Shown one piece after another: positions 26,410 to 40,307 of a stretch of 64,000 nt of DNA. Under the pieces are notes generated by a model. It ran no database searches. It had not been told where the DNA came from and saw nothing but the letters and a program-made list of their open reading frames with translations. The first letter of the stretch is position 1; each line of letters begins with the position of its first letter. Source of the stretch: Lamellibrachia columna. Taxonomy: Eukaryota > Annelida > Polychaeta > Sabellida > Siboglinidae. The DNA lies in the NCBI GenBank assembly GCA_963662155.1, contig OY759262.1, positions 12,374,782-12,438,781 on the forward strand. The letters are read 5' to 3'. The position numbers were made by a program, and so were the translations under genes.

Positions 26410-27165
26410 AAAGACGACAGATATTCCGAGATATGTAATGGTTCTGGTCGTTGAATTTTTTGGTTCTGGACGGTTTTCAACATCTCCAAGCAGTTCTCCG
26501 AGCAGTACTGCTCAACGAATTTGTCCGGGATCACGATGATCGTTTGAGTGGGTGGGAGAGCCTTCGCAGAGCACGGAGTTTAAACCCGAAATTATGGTGC
26601 TTGAGGCAGAGGCACACAAGTCGTTCTGCAAAACGGACCAGCCTGGTGTTCTTGGGTCTCGACTTGCAGAAGAAACCCTAACTTGTTGTATCTTTTGGGT
26701 GTTCCGACTTGAATTTTGCGTAGATGTTATGTAGGTAGTCTTCAGAACATACATCTGTCGTTTCTCGCGGTCCACCTTTACATTGTGTTGTTTTCATGGC
26801 GTGCATATTGCGTTATGCACTCGTTTGATGAACTCCTCAATTATTGTCCTTTTCCGCCTGCTCTCCATCAACCTCCTGTTGCTGGTGCGCGACCTTTGGG
26901 CGAACATTCCACGATACACTCAAAGTGCGTGAGGTGCAGAGCTGCCAGTCTTTGGCTCTTGATGATCTTTGGGTATTGACGAATCTTTGATAGATAAACC
27001 ATGTCCTGTAGGTCGGTCTCGATAATGCGCAGGCGCTTTGTTGTTACTGCAAGCGTAGGACTGACCTTGGGGCGCCGCCTCTTTGTGAAGTTCAGCTTTA
27101 CTAGCTTTAGAAAAATGAAGGTTCGTATAATATTCTCTGATGCAATTTGTTTCAATAACACACGA
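26410..27165 (-). pseudogene. Relic of a transposon-associated protein family
   Basis: The minus strand has an open stretch (27161-26868) containing TKRRRPKVSPTLAVTTKRL, followed in shifting frames by a segment ending YAKFKSEHPKDTTS and then SRPKNTRLV...VCLCLKHHNFGL. The order F-x-E-x-P, then RPK, then CLC-x-x-H-x-N resembles the N-terminal half of a multicopy transposase-like family, the same layout as the 40.3-42.4 kb pseudogene. Several stops. Family assignment is from memory of the motif pattern. Confidence 0.45.
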
Positions 27166-27369
27166 TATTTTAAAGTACTAATTACTTTTATTGTACGACA
27201 TTTATGTTTCTGATAATAAATAAATTAATACAACTGCATAAGGTAGATTAAATGATTCGTGATATCAACGTATATAATCGAGTCTATTGATGTGGGGTGA
27301 GCCTTGGCTTTGTGGGTCTTTGTCATTGTTTTATAGTTTTACATGTTAATATAATAAGACACCTTAAAA

Positions 27370-27450
27370 AGGTTTTAACAAAGATTTACCCAGATTGCCA
27401 ACAGTTCCACGTGGCAATTGGACATGAAAGCCATTGAAGTAAGTGTCGTG

Positions 27451-27546
<96 letters not shown>

Positions 27547-27639
27547 TGTGTGTGTGTCAATTTGTTTTACATATTCACACTAGCATTTGCACAATGAGTA
27601 TATTTTATTGGCCATTAAAAATTAATGTTGATAAATGAA

Positions 27640-27640
<1 letters not shown>
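27370..27640 (-). pseudogene. CR1-like LINE 3' fragment interrupted by (GCGT)n
   Basis: Shares TTCCACGTGGCAA-TGGACA and TACATATTCACACT with 12245-12390. A GT/GCGT microsatellite (about 27448-27557) separates the two blocks. Confidence 0.5.
27448..27557. repeat. (GT)n-(GCGT)n-(GT)n microsatellite
   Basis: GCGT repeat flanked on both sides by GT dinucleotides. Confidence 0.96.
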
Positions 27641-29067
<1,427 letters not shown>

Positions 29068-29189
29068 ATCGCTGTCTCTATCTTGTTCTAGTGTAAACGA
29101 TAAAAACGAATTAAAGATTATTGTAGAAGATATTGAACATCACATAAGTGTTTAACCGAATCATAGGTCAACAAAGACATAACAGATGC

Positions 29190-29960
29190 TGAAATGTGGA
29201 TGGATTACTGGCGCACCAGAAAGAATGAAGACTACGTAAATTATAAAGAGGAACAGCTAAGACTGAAATTAGACAATAATTATAATACAAGCTATGGAAA
29301 AATAGCAGGTAACATAAACATGATAGCAAGAGTTTGTATGCATATGTCTGGAGTAAGCAAAACATACGAGACAAGGTTGGACCATTAGAAGACACTACTA
29401 GAATATAATATCGCAAGGGTTTTTAATGGCGGAAGACCTAAATGGATACTTCATTTCAGTGTTTACAAGAGAAGATATTAGTTCATTACCAGTTCCAGAT
29501 GCTAAATTTCAGGAGGTTAAATCAGACAAAATCAGTTAATTGTAACTACAGAAAGCCTTAGTTATAAAGAACGCTTTAAAGAATGTGGTTTAACAAACAT
29601 AGAAACAAGGAGGTTAATGGGGAGATCAAATTTTTTTTAATATTAAATGGATATGAAAAAAATATTGATAGACATTTGTTTTCTCACTTGAGAAAGAGCA
29701 GAACCAGAGTACACGAGGTATCATTATTAATAGATCAGTGAAGATGGGATATCAGAAAGTACTCATTCTCACAGAGGGCAACACATTAATGAAACAAATT
29801 ATCTGCAGATTGTGTAAATACTAGCAGCATGAATATGTTTAAAAACAAAATTGACAGATATCTCAGGAGGGCGGGTTACACATAGATGAAATTTTTTTTA
29901 CAATCGTTAAGTCAATGGCTTCCTTGTCCACTTACCAACGAGGCATTTGCCTTGAATGGC
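29190..29960 (+). pseudogene. CR1-like LINE relic with internal deletion
   Basis: The + strand has the linker before the reverse transcriptase: WRTRKNEDYVNYKEEQLRL, then YGKIAGNI, then FSVFTREDISSLPVPDAKF. It then jumps to the C-terminal part: TNIETRRLMG, INTWNKLS-like sequence and MNMFKNKIDRYLRRAGYT. The reverse transcriptase core with YADD is missing, so most of ORF2 has been deleted. Frameshifts are present. Confidence 0.8.
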
Positions 29961-31360
29961 AATCTTGCTAAATCGTGTTAAACCATCTGGTTGTGATGTT
30001 CTCAACCTCCTTATTATGTTCTTCGGATCTTGTTCCAAAACTTATCTCTGTTTTCAACAATGTAGATATGACTACAGCTCATACAAGAAATTTGGTATAC
30101 GCATCCATCACATCACCCACATATATCAGTATAGTAATATGCTCCCAACACAAACGTTTAACACAAGCAACTATAATACGAGGTTTTACAAACGGGAGCG
30201 AATACTTGGAGACTGAGTCATGTTGGACAGACAATTTTCAAAAAAGCTGGAAAGGTAAGTTGGTGTTCGCGTGGAACAACTGTTCAGCCGATAGCTTACA
30301 TAATCACGGACATGGCCAAGAATGTGTTTTTCCCCCGTGTTTACTTTTTCGCCGAACGAGCAGGTGAATGCACTCATTCGGCTGCGAAACTACGTCAGTC
30401 GCGTCGAGTTTCTGATTTTTTACATTACCTCGCCTTTTGCGTGTGCGTTTGAGTGTCGTGAGTAGCGCTAACTTTGCAGCATCGGTGAGGGTATTCGCTG
30501 TGTGACCAGATGTCGATTTCCGGTTGTCCAGTGGCCAGTTCGTCTTTCGTGGTTGCGTCAATACTTGCAAGGGATCGATTTACCAAGATAATGAGTCAAA
30601 GGATGATGCTAACACCACCATATTGTTATAATTGCTTTATAAAGCGTTTCACATTATTTTCTCGTAAGTATTACGATTTAGAGAAATGTTATACCATAAC
30701 TGATTTCATTTTCAGCCGTATAAAGCAATATGCAATGCCTTGAGGGGTTCATCGTCGTGTTACGAACACACACATGATTTGTGAATTAAAATAAAGTATC
30801 TCATATTGGGATTTCCTAAGAAAAATAATGAAACTGGTTCCTGATTGTTCGTATATTCATCACATGCGTAATCGATTTCTCTTAACCGGGCAATTAAGAA
30901 CAATGATTGTATTCACCAACGGCTCTGTCAAAGCTACTTTCCAATCCACAAACAAAGCATTTGACCTCCAAGACCCAGGCAATAGTGGTAGGACAGCAGC
31001 ACCTACTCCTCCGCTTTCCAGGCAAACCCGTGGGCGTGGGTATTCGCTTGCCAGTTGCCAGGTTCATTCCCAGAGTAGCGCAGCCGACCAGAATGCCGCA
31101 GCTGCCGCTTGTGTAACAAACGATCCAGGCAAATCGATGTCCCGCTACTTGTCTGCACCAGTTACTGAGTACGACAGATGCAGATGTAATTGGGCAACGT
31201 GTTGTCCACCAACACACGGAAACTCTGCAGCCACTTGTTATAGAATATCGGATATTCCATGTTCCAATTATACATGTACCACCTGCGGTTTATGTGTACA
31301 TACATTAACATCTAGTGGATAGCTGGTATATTATTTGCGTTTTAAAGAGAACCTTTATGG
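29960..31360. other. Gene-free interval
   Basis: Open frames up to 164 codons (30828-31322) show no domain or codon structure I recognise. Confidence 0.45.
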
Positions 31361-32190
31361 TCTTGGGGCTATGCACCAATAAGAGTTACTAAAACATAAC
31401 CATTTGCAACTGCAGTCAAGAATATCACGCTAGTGGATTACTACGAAAACCGCATTGAACACAGATCATCTTAACGTCGTGAGCCGCGCCATACCGTTAG
31501 ACAACCATACGTCACGAGTGCGTCTTAACGTCGTGAGCCGCGCCATACCGTTAGACAACCCTACGTCACGAGTGCGTCTTAACGTCGTGAGCCGCGCCAT
31601 ACAGTTAGACAACCCTACATCACGAGTGCGTCTTAAGGTCGTGAGCAGCGCCATACCGTTAGACAACCATACGTCACGAGTGCGTCTTAACGTCGTGAGC
31701 CGCGCCATACCGTTAGACAACCATACGTCACGAGTGCGTCTTAACGTCGTGAGCCGCGACTTACCGTTAGACAACCATACGTCACGAGTGCGTCTTAACG
31801 TCGTGAGCCGCGCCATACCGTTAGACAACCATACGTCACGAGTGCGTCTTAACGTCGTGAGCCGCGCCATACCGTTAGACAACCATACGTCACGAGTGCG
31901 TCTTAACGTCGTGAGCCGCGCCATACCGTTAGACAACCATACGTCACGAGTGCGTCTTAACGTCGTGAGCCGCGCCATACCGTTAGACAACCATACGTCA
32001 CGAGTGCGTCTTAACGTCGTGAGCCGCGCCATACCGTTAGACAACCTACGTCACGAGTGCGTCTTAACGTCGTCTGACCAGAAACACTCACTGAAATCTG
32101 TCCAGAATCACCCACAAGCGTGATATTCTTGATTGTATGGTAAGTTTGTGTTCAGTCTTTTAGGTGCATTGCCCCAAAACCATGGCTTTT
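31360..32190 (+). repeat. Dispersed repeat, copy B, with inserted minisatellite
   Basis: Flanks 31370-31455 and 32120-32190 match copy A (16088-16635). The space between is filled mainly by an 11-unit 54-bp minisatellite. Confidence 0.6.
31475..32067. repeat. 54-bp minisatellite, 11 copies
   Basis: Unit starts CGTCGTGAGCCGCGCCATAC; 11 copies in 593 bp, the last missing one base. Because 54 is a multiple of 3, frames stay open on both strands (18-aa unit LNVVSRAIPLDNHTSRVR on +). Nothing else suggests coding, so the long frames are treated as artefacts. Confidence 0.95.
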
Positions 32191-32333
32191 GTTTTCGCTA
32201 TACATCACTTACCAGCGATGCGGCTGACACAGCTGAGAGCACTACAGATTGATTTTTAGTTTTATTTGAATTAAAACAATAAACTACATTTCGCAGATAT
32301 ACACACTCTGAAACGCATAAATATCCAACGTAT

Positions 32334-33296
32334 AAGATAAGATAAGATAAGATAAGATACGTTTTATTACCAAGTAGCAAGTACAAGGAATTTGTAGTGT
32401 TGTGGCGTTAGCACAAACATACACTCATGCACCCAATCACACACGGAACTAAACATTACATATCACAATCGTAATACTAAAAACAGTTGAAAACAAGCGA
32501 GAGTAATATAATAGGTTGCAAGATTAAAAAATAAAAAAAAATAAAGATTAAAAAAAAAAAAAAATTAAAAAGGCGACATTGCATCTACCTACCAGAGGCA
32601 AGACATTTATGATGGCTCTCCGTTTAAAAATCTCAGCGCTTGAGGATAGAAACTATTGTTAAATCGCGTCGTTTTAGTTTTTATGCTACGGTAGCGCTTA
32701 CCGGAGGGAAGGAGTTCAAAGAGATGGTTGGCTGGATGATATTCGTCTTGTACAATGCGCTTGGATCTGCGCAAACTGCGAGATAGATAAAGAGATCTGA
32801 TGGACGGCATATTTAACCCGATTAGTTTAGAGGCGTACTTGACGACTGATTCAATTTGATTAATTTCATCTTGGCTGGCGCGACCAAACCAGACAGTGAT
32901 AGAAAATGACAAGACACTTTCAATAACTGCGCGGTAGAAACGTGTTAATATTGCTTGAGATAAGCCGAATCGTTTGAGGTGTCTAAGGAAGTACATGCGT
33001 TTTTGTGCTTTTTTAATGATGCCAATCGTGTTATTACACCAGGAAAGATCTTTAGAAATAGTCGAACCCAAAAATGTTACAGAGTCGGCTTGTAAAACTT
33101 CATCAGTACCGTCAATGACAAGGGGGTGGATGGGTGTTTTCTTTTTGCGAAAATCAATGATCATTTCCTTCGTTTTCGTCGTGGGATATTCCTTGCATTT
33201 GTAATTCGATAGAATTCTTCGCCAAATTTCTGATTGGCCCCTGCTTGGACAGCGTTTAATAATACGTGCAGATGGATCGGCCAAGGGTGGTACCAA
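32334..33296 (-). mobile_element. 5'-truncated LINE with (TTATC)n tail
   Basis: On the minus strand an open frame (33296-32607, 229 aa) encodes the end of a reverse transcriptase: KTKEMIIDFRKKKTPIHP, then VTFLGSTISKDLSWCNN, KKAQKRMYFLRHLKRFG, FSITVWFGRAS and NNSFYPQALRFLNGEPS. The catalytic YADD region is missing, so the copy is 5' truncated. The 3' UTR ends TAATAAAACG and a (TTATC)n tail at 32359-32334. It is better preserved than the related copy at 1523-3022. Confidence 0.88.
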
Positions 33297-33562
33297 TATT
33301 AGTTATCACACCTGGGGTGCCACTTAGTACAATATACCATCATTGAGCACTTATTAACTGACCCCCCTAAACACGTTTTAGACATCTGTCAAAAGTATAC
33401 CCTTTCCTCGTTGGAACAAAACCAAATATATAGACTTGAAATGTGCAAAATTTGCATTGTCTCTTGATAGGGAGCCTATATAATATATTAACTAACATGT
33501 TTTATTCATAGATTAATGTTAACTTAAATTACTTAAAGTTGCGCCGAAACGAAATTACAACT

Positions 33563-34890
<1,328 letters not shown>

Positions 34891-34899
34891 TCAGTCAAC

Positions 34900-35235
34900 A
34901 CAACAAGGTTAGAGATTGCAAGGTTGTGATGAGCGAGCAGGGGTTGAATGGAACAACAGAAGACGGGGAAGTGAAGGCAGAAAAGCATATGAAATTGGGA
35001 ATATTGTTGGAATGGGTGAAATATCAGTGGAGATAGTGAAGTCAAATGGACTGGTGGTAATCAAATAGCTGGTGAATCTGTTCAATGTATGCTTCACAGC
35101 AGGAGAGTTACCAACAGAGTGGCGAAGAGGAGTGATTGTACCCATATGGACGGTGAGATGAGACATTTATGACCCAGGGAGATACACAAGTATCACTTTA
35201 CTCAGCCGAGCCCTGCCATTGTTAGGATGGTGGAA
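34900..35235 (+). pseudogene. LINE reverse transcriptase palm fragment
   Basis: Reading across frames, the + strand gives NIVGMGEISVEIVKSNG, then LVNLFNVCFTAGELPTEWRR, GVIVPIW and DIYDPGRYTSITLLSRA. This matches the reverse transcriptase N-terminal palm (P-x-x-W, I-P-I-x-K, Y-R-x-I-x-L-L). At least two stops. Confidence 0.8.
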
Positions 35236-36010
35236 TCAGAGAGATCTGAGATTGGAATGAATGAGGAGATATTGACAAAGAGAGCATGGGAAACCTGAGA
35301 GGTGGTATTACGACAAGAGAACTATCAAATAAGGTGGGGGTTGTTTTAAGAGGAATCTGGAAAAACAACACGTAAACAGCACAGTGGGATCGAAAGATAT
35401 GGAGAAAAATCGTTGAGAGGGCGAAAAAGAAAGAATTCATAAGATACAAGAAGACCTGCTATGCATGCGGTCTACGATAAGTTTTGAGTGGTCCCTCAAA
35501 CAAAACTGTGCCATTGACAGGTATGTCCGTAATGACACCAACGAGACTTCTACCTGCTGCTCGAATTGTTCCCTGTGTCCTGCGGTACTGTGATACCAGT
35601 TCTAATGGCGAAGACAAATCTTTACAAAAACTCTTTTGTATCATAGGGTCTATTACATTATCACAACGCTTAACTGTTTTGATCATGCATGCACTGCAAT
35701 CGTTGCTTGTGTTTTGTAAATTCTCACTGCATAGTTGCCAATAAACGTATTCTCGTTCTCTATGAATTATTATATATTAGGCAATTGTTTGCATAACTGA
35801 ATTAATTGAGTCGGTGAGGGCGGAAATACATTTTCTAAGTGTCTAACATCAACTACCTTAGTATACTGTGAGGTGAGATACCGGTACTAGATTGAAGGCC
35901 TAGCTATATCGTGATATATCACACTCCGATAGTCATTATAATAAACCGGTGTCTTCTTGCAGGACGCGCCAGACGGTCTTCCCGAGTAGACGTTTTCCCG
36001 CTCCGCCGTC

Positions 36011-38239
36011 ATGAGTCGGCGGGCGAGCCTATTTGCCAAGGAGAATCCGGGCAAGAAACGGCCAAAGGTGCGTTTCCCGGACGAGCTCGTCTTCCTCGAC
36101 AACGTCAAGGAGAACGACACCCAGGCCGTCAACACGATGCTACGGCGGGCCAGCATACAGATCGACATCAACGCCATCGGAGACTCAGGTTTGTACCAGC
36201 TATGACCGATAGCGTTAACTCGCATTAGAGGCGCTTAAAATCAATGTTGTTGGAGATTCGTGATATCAGGGCTGATTTGCTGTAACATTAGACGGTTGTG
36301 GTCTCGAAGATTCGGTTTGGTTTCAACGGCGCATACGACCCGGGGTTGTTAAGATAAACATTGACGCTGCAAGTGATGACCAATTAGTCAGAACCAAACC
36401 CGTATCGTGAAAGGTACATAAGTGAAGCCTGTATCGTGACATTCCTCGTTGATGTTGGGATAATATAAACCGCGACAAACTGAACTTGGTGTCTACAATT
36501 TTCTTGGCTGATACAGTACAAACAAGTCATTTAGTTAAAGATAACTTCCTCGTTGTTCCTGACTAAATCGTCGTTGCTTCGTTATCAACACGCTGCGTAT
36601 GACATCGATGGAAGCAAGTTTATTAATGCAATGAATATTGGAGATCTGTTCATATATTATACAACCAATTCCACTGCGGTGATAAAGGATTACAATACCT
36701 GCGAGATATTACAATACCTGCGAGAGAGGACAACAATCTATGCAGGTCGATTTTTTTTAACAAGTTGTAATTTTTTTCCTTCCTTTCATTCAGTAATTCC
36801 TCAAATCTGATTACTATGTTCTCGCTTAAGAAAGATCTATGGAGGACAAATAAAACGACAAGCAACGGATAACAGGATAAGTAGTAAACATAGATAACAG
36901 GATAAGTATTAAACATAAATAACATGATAAGTAGTAAACATAGATAACAGGATAAGTAGTAAACATAAATAACAGGATAAGTAGTAAACATAGATAACAG
37001 GATAAGTAGTAAACATAAATAACAGGATAGGTAGTAAACATAAATAACAGGATAAGTAGTAAACACAGATAACAGGATAAGTAGTAAACATAAATAACAG
37101 GATAAGTAGTAAACATAGATAACAGGATAAGTAGTAAACATAGGGAACGAAATAATTGTTTAGCTGTTTTATTTGTCTTATCTATGTCATTACCTCAGAC
37201 TCCGAGTCTTTGTCGGGTCTGCTTTCTACTTGACCAAGGAGTCGTCGACTATAGCTGAAACGAGGAGGTTGTTCCATCCTGGAATTGTCGGAAAGAAGCT
37301 GTATTTATAAACGTCTGCATACGTTTTTGTACAGAGAGGCAGGGGAAGCAGAAGTGAGGCAAATCTTGGCTAGTATAGATACTTACTTGCGTGTAGCCAT
37401 CATCATTAACCTAATTTGTTAACGTGGAGTTCCATATATTATAATTATCATGCTATGATAAAGGTCATCAATCCAATCTATTAAGCTCTTTGCACACCAT
37501 TCAAGTAACTACTAATATTGAGCGATAATACGTGAAGGAGATGGTTTCCTGAACGTGAAGTGGGCGATACCTTGTGCAGGTATGACGCCGCTGCACCAGG
37601 CGGTCATCGAGGGGAGCTTGGCGGTCGTGAGTCTCCTCATTCAGCACGGCGTGGACATCAACAAACAGGACGCCGACTCGTGGACGCCGCTGCACGCAGC
37701 GTGCGCCGAAGGTTACGTCGAGATAGCGAAGTAGGTCGCCGATAGAATTAGGCCTTGCGCGCAGCTTCCTCCGTTCTAGGGCCAGACACGTCCTACATTG
37801 TGTTCAAAATGTTGGAATATGAAACACTGCGTTAATAAACGACATTATGATTATTTCCAGCATTTCCAGCAGAGAAAAAAATCGAAGCGAAATTCATCTG
37901 CCGAACGTAATTTACCCGGATGTAAGTGAGAACAATCCTAGCTAAGCATTTTATTTTCAACCACAAAAAAAGTCAAATTATGTGTTAGTTTGTATAAATA
38001 TACCCGGGTGGTATTAAAATAACAGCGGGTTTACGAGAATGATATGAGATCCCACCTACATGACGTAGGTGGGATCTTCTTTGTTTAAGCACGGAACTTA
38101 ACGTTTTTTCTCATTCCGTTACAGGCTGTTGATGGAACACGGCGCTGATAAGAGCATAGTCACAGACGACTCTGAACGACCGTTGGACTTGGTCGATTCG
38201 CAGGACTTTCCTATGATTGCACTGATGCTGCAGAACTGA
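36011..38239 (+). CDS. PPP1R27: PPP1R27-like ankyrin-repeat PP1 regulatory subunit (3 exons)
   Basis: Exons: 35963-36188 (5' UTR plus coding from ATG 36011), 37580-37730 and 38125-38239 (TGA 38237-38239). Phases 1 and 2 match; 147 aa, against about 154 in human PPP1R27. KVRF at residues 19-22 is an RVxF-type protein phosphatase 1 docking motif, followed by PDELVFLD as in the PPP1R27/MYPT family. Exon 2 carries two ankyrin repeats (MTPLHQAVIEGS, SWTPLHAACAEGY), and exon 3 finishes with LLMEHGADKS. The family binds PP1 catalytic subunit and directs or inhibits it. The acceptor at 35961-35962 implies an upstream noncoding exon that I did not find. Confidence 0.85.
36869..37143. repeat. 25-bp minisatellite, 11 copies
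   Basis: Unit ATAACAGGATAAGTAGTAAACATAG, 11 copies with few variants, inside intron 1 of the PPP1R27-like gene. The frames open on the minus strand are artefacts. Confidence 0.94.
38047..38077. other. Perfect 13-bp inverted repeat in PPP1R27-like intron 2
   Basis: AGATCCCACCTAC (38047-38059), a 5-nt loop, then its exact complement (38065-38077), about 50 bp before the exon 3 acceptor. In RNA this would be a stable hairpin near the splice site. Confidence 0.85.
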
Positions 38240-38404
38240 AGATTTTGCCGAGTCTACCGTCGTGTGACATGCATAGAAAATTGGTCGGACGCTACACGGC
38301 GCGGAGATACAGCATAATGTATACAATATTGTACAGTTGCCGGCCGAGCTGAATCCGTCCTCTCAGCGGTCATATGGTGAACCACGAGTCTAGTCGTTGA
38401 ATGC

Positions 38405-38560
38405 AAGACCGAGGTAAAAAGGTCCTACGGCTCTTGTTCTCATCGGAAAGGCAAAGTGGAGTGAACGAAATTGTCCAACCTTCGAAACGGCAACATGTGG
38501 ATTCGAACCCCGTCCTCGCGATGGACAGTTTGACGCTCCAACCATCGTTCTCAGTGTATG
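38405..38560 (-). mobile_element. tRNA-derived SINE, copy 2
   Basis: On the minus strand ATGGTTGGAGCGTC (A-box-like) is followed by GGGGTTCGAATCC, a perfect B box, then TGTTGCCGTTTCGAAGG and GGACAATTTCGTTCACTCCA. Same family as 3238-3405. It lies in or just past the 3' UTR of the PPP1R27-like gene. Confidence 0.65.
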
Positions 38561-38639
38561 CTAAGCATTCGGTTCAATTTTATATATGTATATTGAAACA
38601 ACTGTCTCTCACATACAAGATTGTATTGTATATGTAATG

Positions 38640-40300
38640 TTTATTTAATGTTTGTTTTAGAGTCGGTTTCGTTAAAACAATATTCAAAATATGCGTGAAA
38701 CATCGGTGGCGCTGTGTTTCTGTTGTTGGACCATTATTTCTAAGAGAACAATGAAACGTTAATGGCAGTTTCCAGAATCTAACGATTTAATACTATGTTG
38801 GTCTATGCTCTGTTAAAAAGTGACTATAGCTCCACAAATTTAGAGAAACATGAATGACGTTTGTAAGATTCCTTTGTTACGCTTTGTGATGCTTGTAAAA
38901 CCAGTACGTGCTACATTCGTGTGTCGAATTGCTACGTGTATGCATCAGTTATCGTAATAGCTGTTATATAAAAACATTTCTGAATAGTTAGTTAGATTCG
39001 TAATTCTTGTCAATCGTAACTGTTCCTCATCCATAACCGTTATGACTGCTGCCGACATGCGCTCACGCTTGGGCACGTGCAGGTCGTGCATGCGTGCGTG
39101 CGTGCGTGCGTGCAGGTCATAGGGGTCATGCGTGCGTTGCTCCGCTGCTGTAAATTATATGGAGAGTTAATATTAATTCCATGGTTACATATTTTGCAGT
39201 ACATTTATTAGAACATGTTAATGCACGACATCCATCTGTAGACCCTACTTAATTGGAGGTACTGTTCAAACAAACATTATGGAATGATTAGAAAGCCATC
39301 GCGTGATCAAAGCTCCTGCGTATTAGTCATTTGACATAAGTGGGTGGTTTATTACACAATTAGTCTTGGACATGCTGTCCAGGTATTAAACGGATGTATT
39401 TCCATAATAACTCGTATTTATTGACGTATTTCCATAATAACTTGTCCTTTTCGTGGCAAAATAACACGTTTGTTTGAGACTGCGTTGGTTCTGTGTATGG
39501 GCCATTCTACCAATTTGGTATAATTTCGAAGTCCAAAATTAGGTTTTTTTAATCGGCATACTTCTCCTTTAAATGTTTGTTTCAATTTATCATGCTTGAG
39601 TAATTAGACATGGAAATATGCAAGCTTACAGTTAAATCAGCATACAATAAAACTAGTTTAAAACATTCATTTTTTTTCCAACTGTTACAGACATTCCCAT
39701 ATCCAGTAGAACAATGATACTTAACCATAGACGAATTATATGATAGGCGACTTGTACCTGTGTCCCTGGTCATTTAAGTATTAGAAATAATGATCATGCA
39801 GCTTAGGTTTTGAATTATATGGCTCTTCCAACTTCGTGTTACTTTCGTCTCACGACAATCTACTTTGTGCTACTAATTAGCTATGCCATCGGCATATGAA
39901 CACATTAACAACACTTCTTGTGCAATAAACAAAGTAGTGCATATGATCTAAGCCAGTCACCAGTTCTGAAAACTTATTAGATTCAGGATAATTATTGTAA
40001 TTTTGGACGGTAACAGAGTTTATTCTTTGATAACAGGGTTGACAGTTGGTAACAGAACTGACCCCCAATCAAAGTGAATCATAACAATGCATCATAGAGA
40101 TCATAATAATCATAATATAATAATGAATGTGTTTTAAAGCAATGTTAAATGTTTCAAGTCTCTTGGTTCCTCTCAGCCTTAAGCACAGTGCACAATTATT
40201 TCCCACAAATCACGTGTCGGATTTGCACATGGACCTACTTTTTCTGGCTCTGGTGTTAGAAAGAGTACATCGTCGGCAATATACCAACACATGTCGTCGA
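38640..40300. other. Gene-free interval
   Basis: Contains a short (TGCG)n at about 39089-39112 and a tandem copy of GTATTTCCATAATAACT near 39400-39440. GGGCCATTCTACCAATTTGG near 39497 resembles the interior of the MITE at 43902-44230. Confidence 0.45.
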
Positions 40301-40307
40301 CTTGTGG

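Noticed and set aside
31455..32123. 222-codon plus and 192-codon minus frames in the 54-bp array
   Set aside because: Repeat artefact; no flanking exon or promoter, and the array sits in a dispersed repeat.
35459..35686. Minus-strand frame with some resemblance to the protease-RT linker of gypsy Pol
   Set aside because: Only a vague pattern (DIPVNGTVLFEGP); no catalytic motif nearby.
38480..38540. tRNA gene suggested by a perfect B box
   Set aside because: No cloverleaf or anticodon arm, and the body continues into sequence shared with other copies: a SINE.
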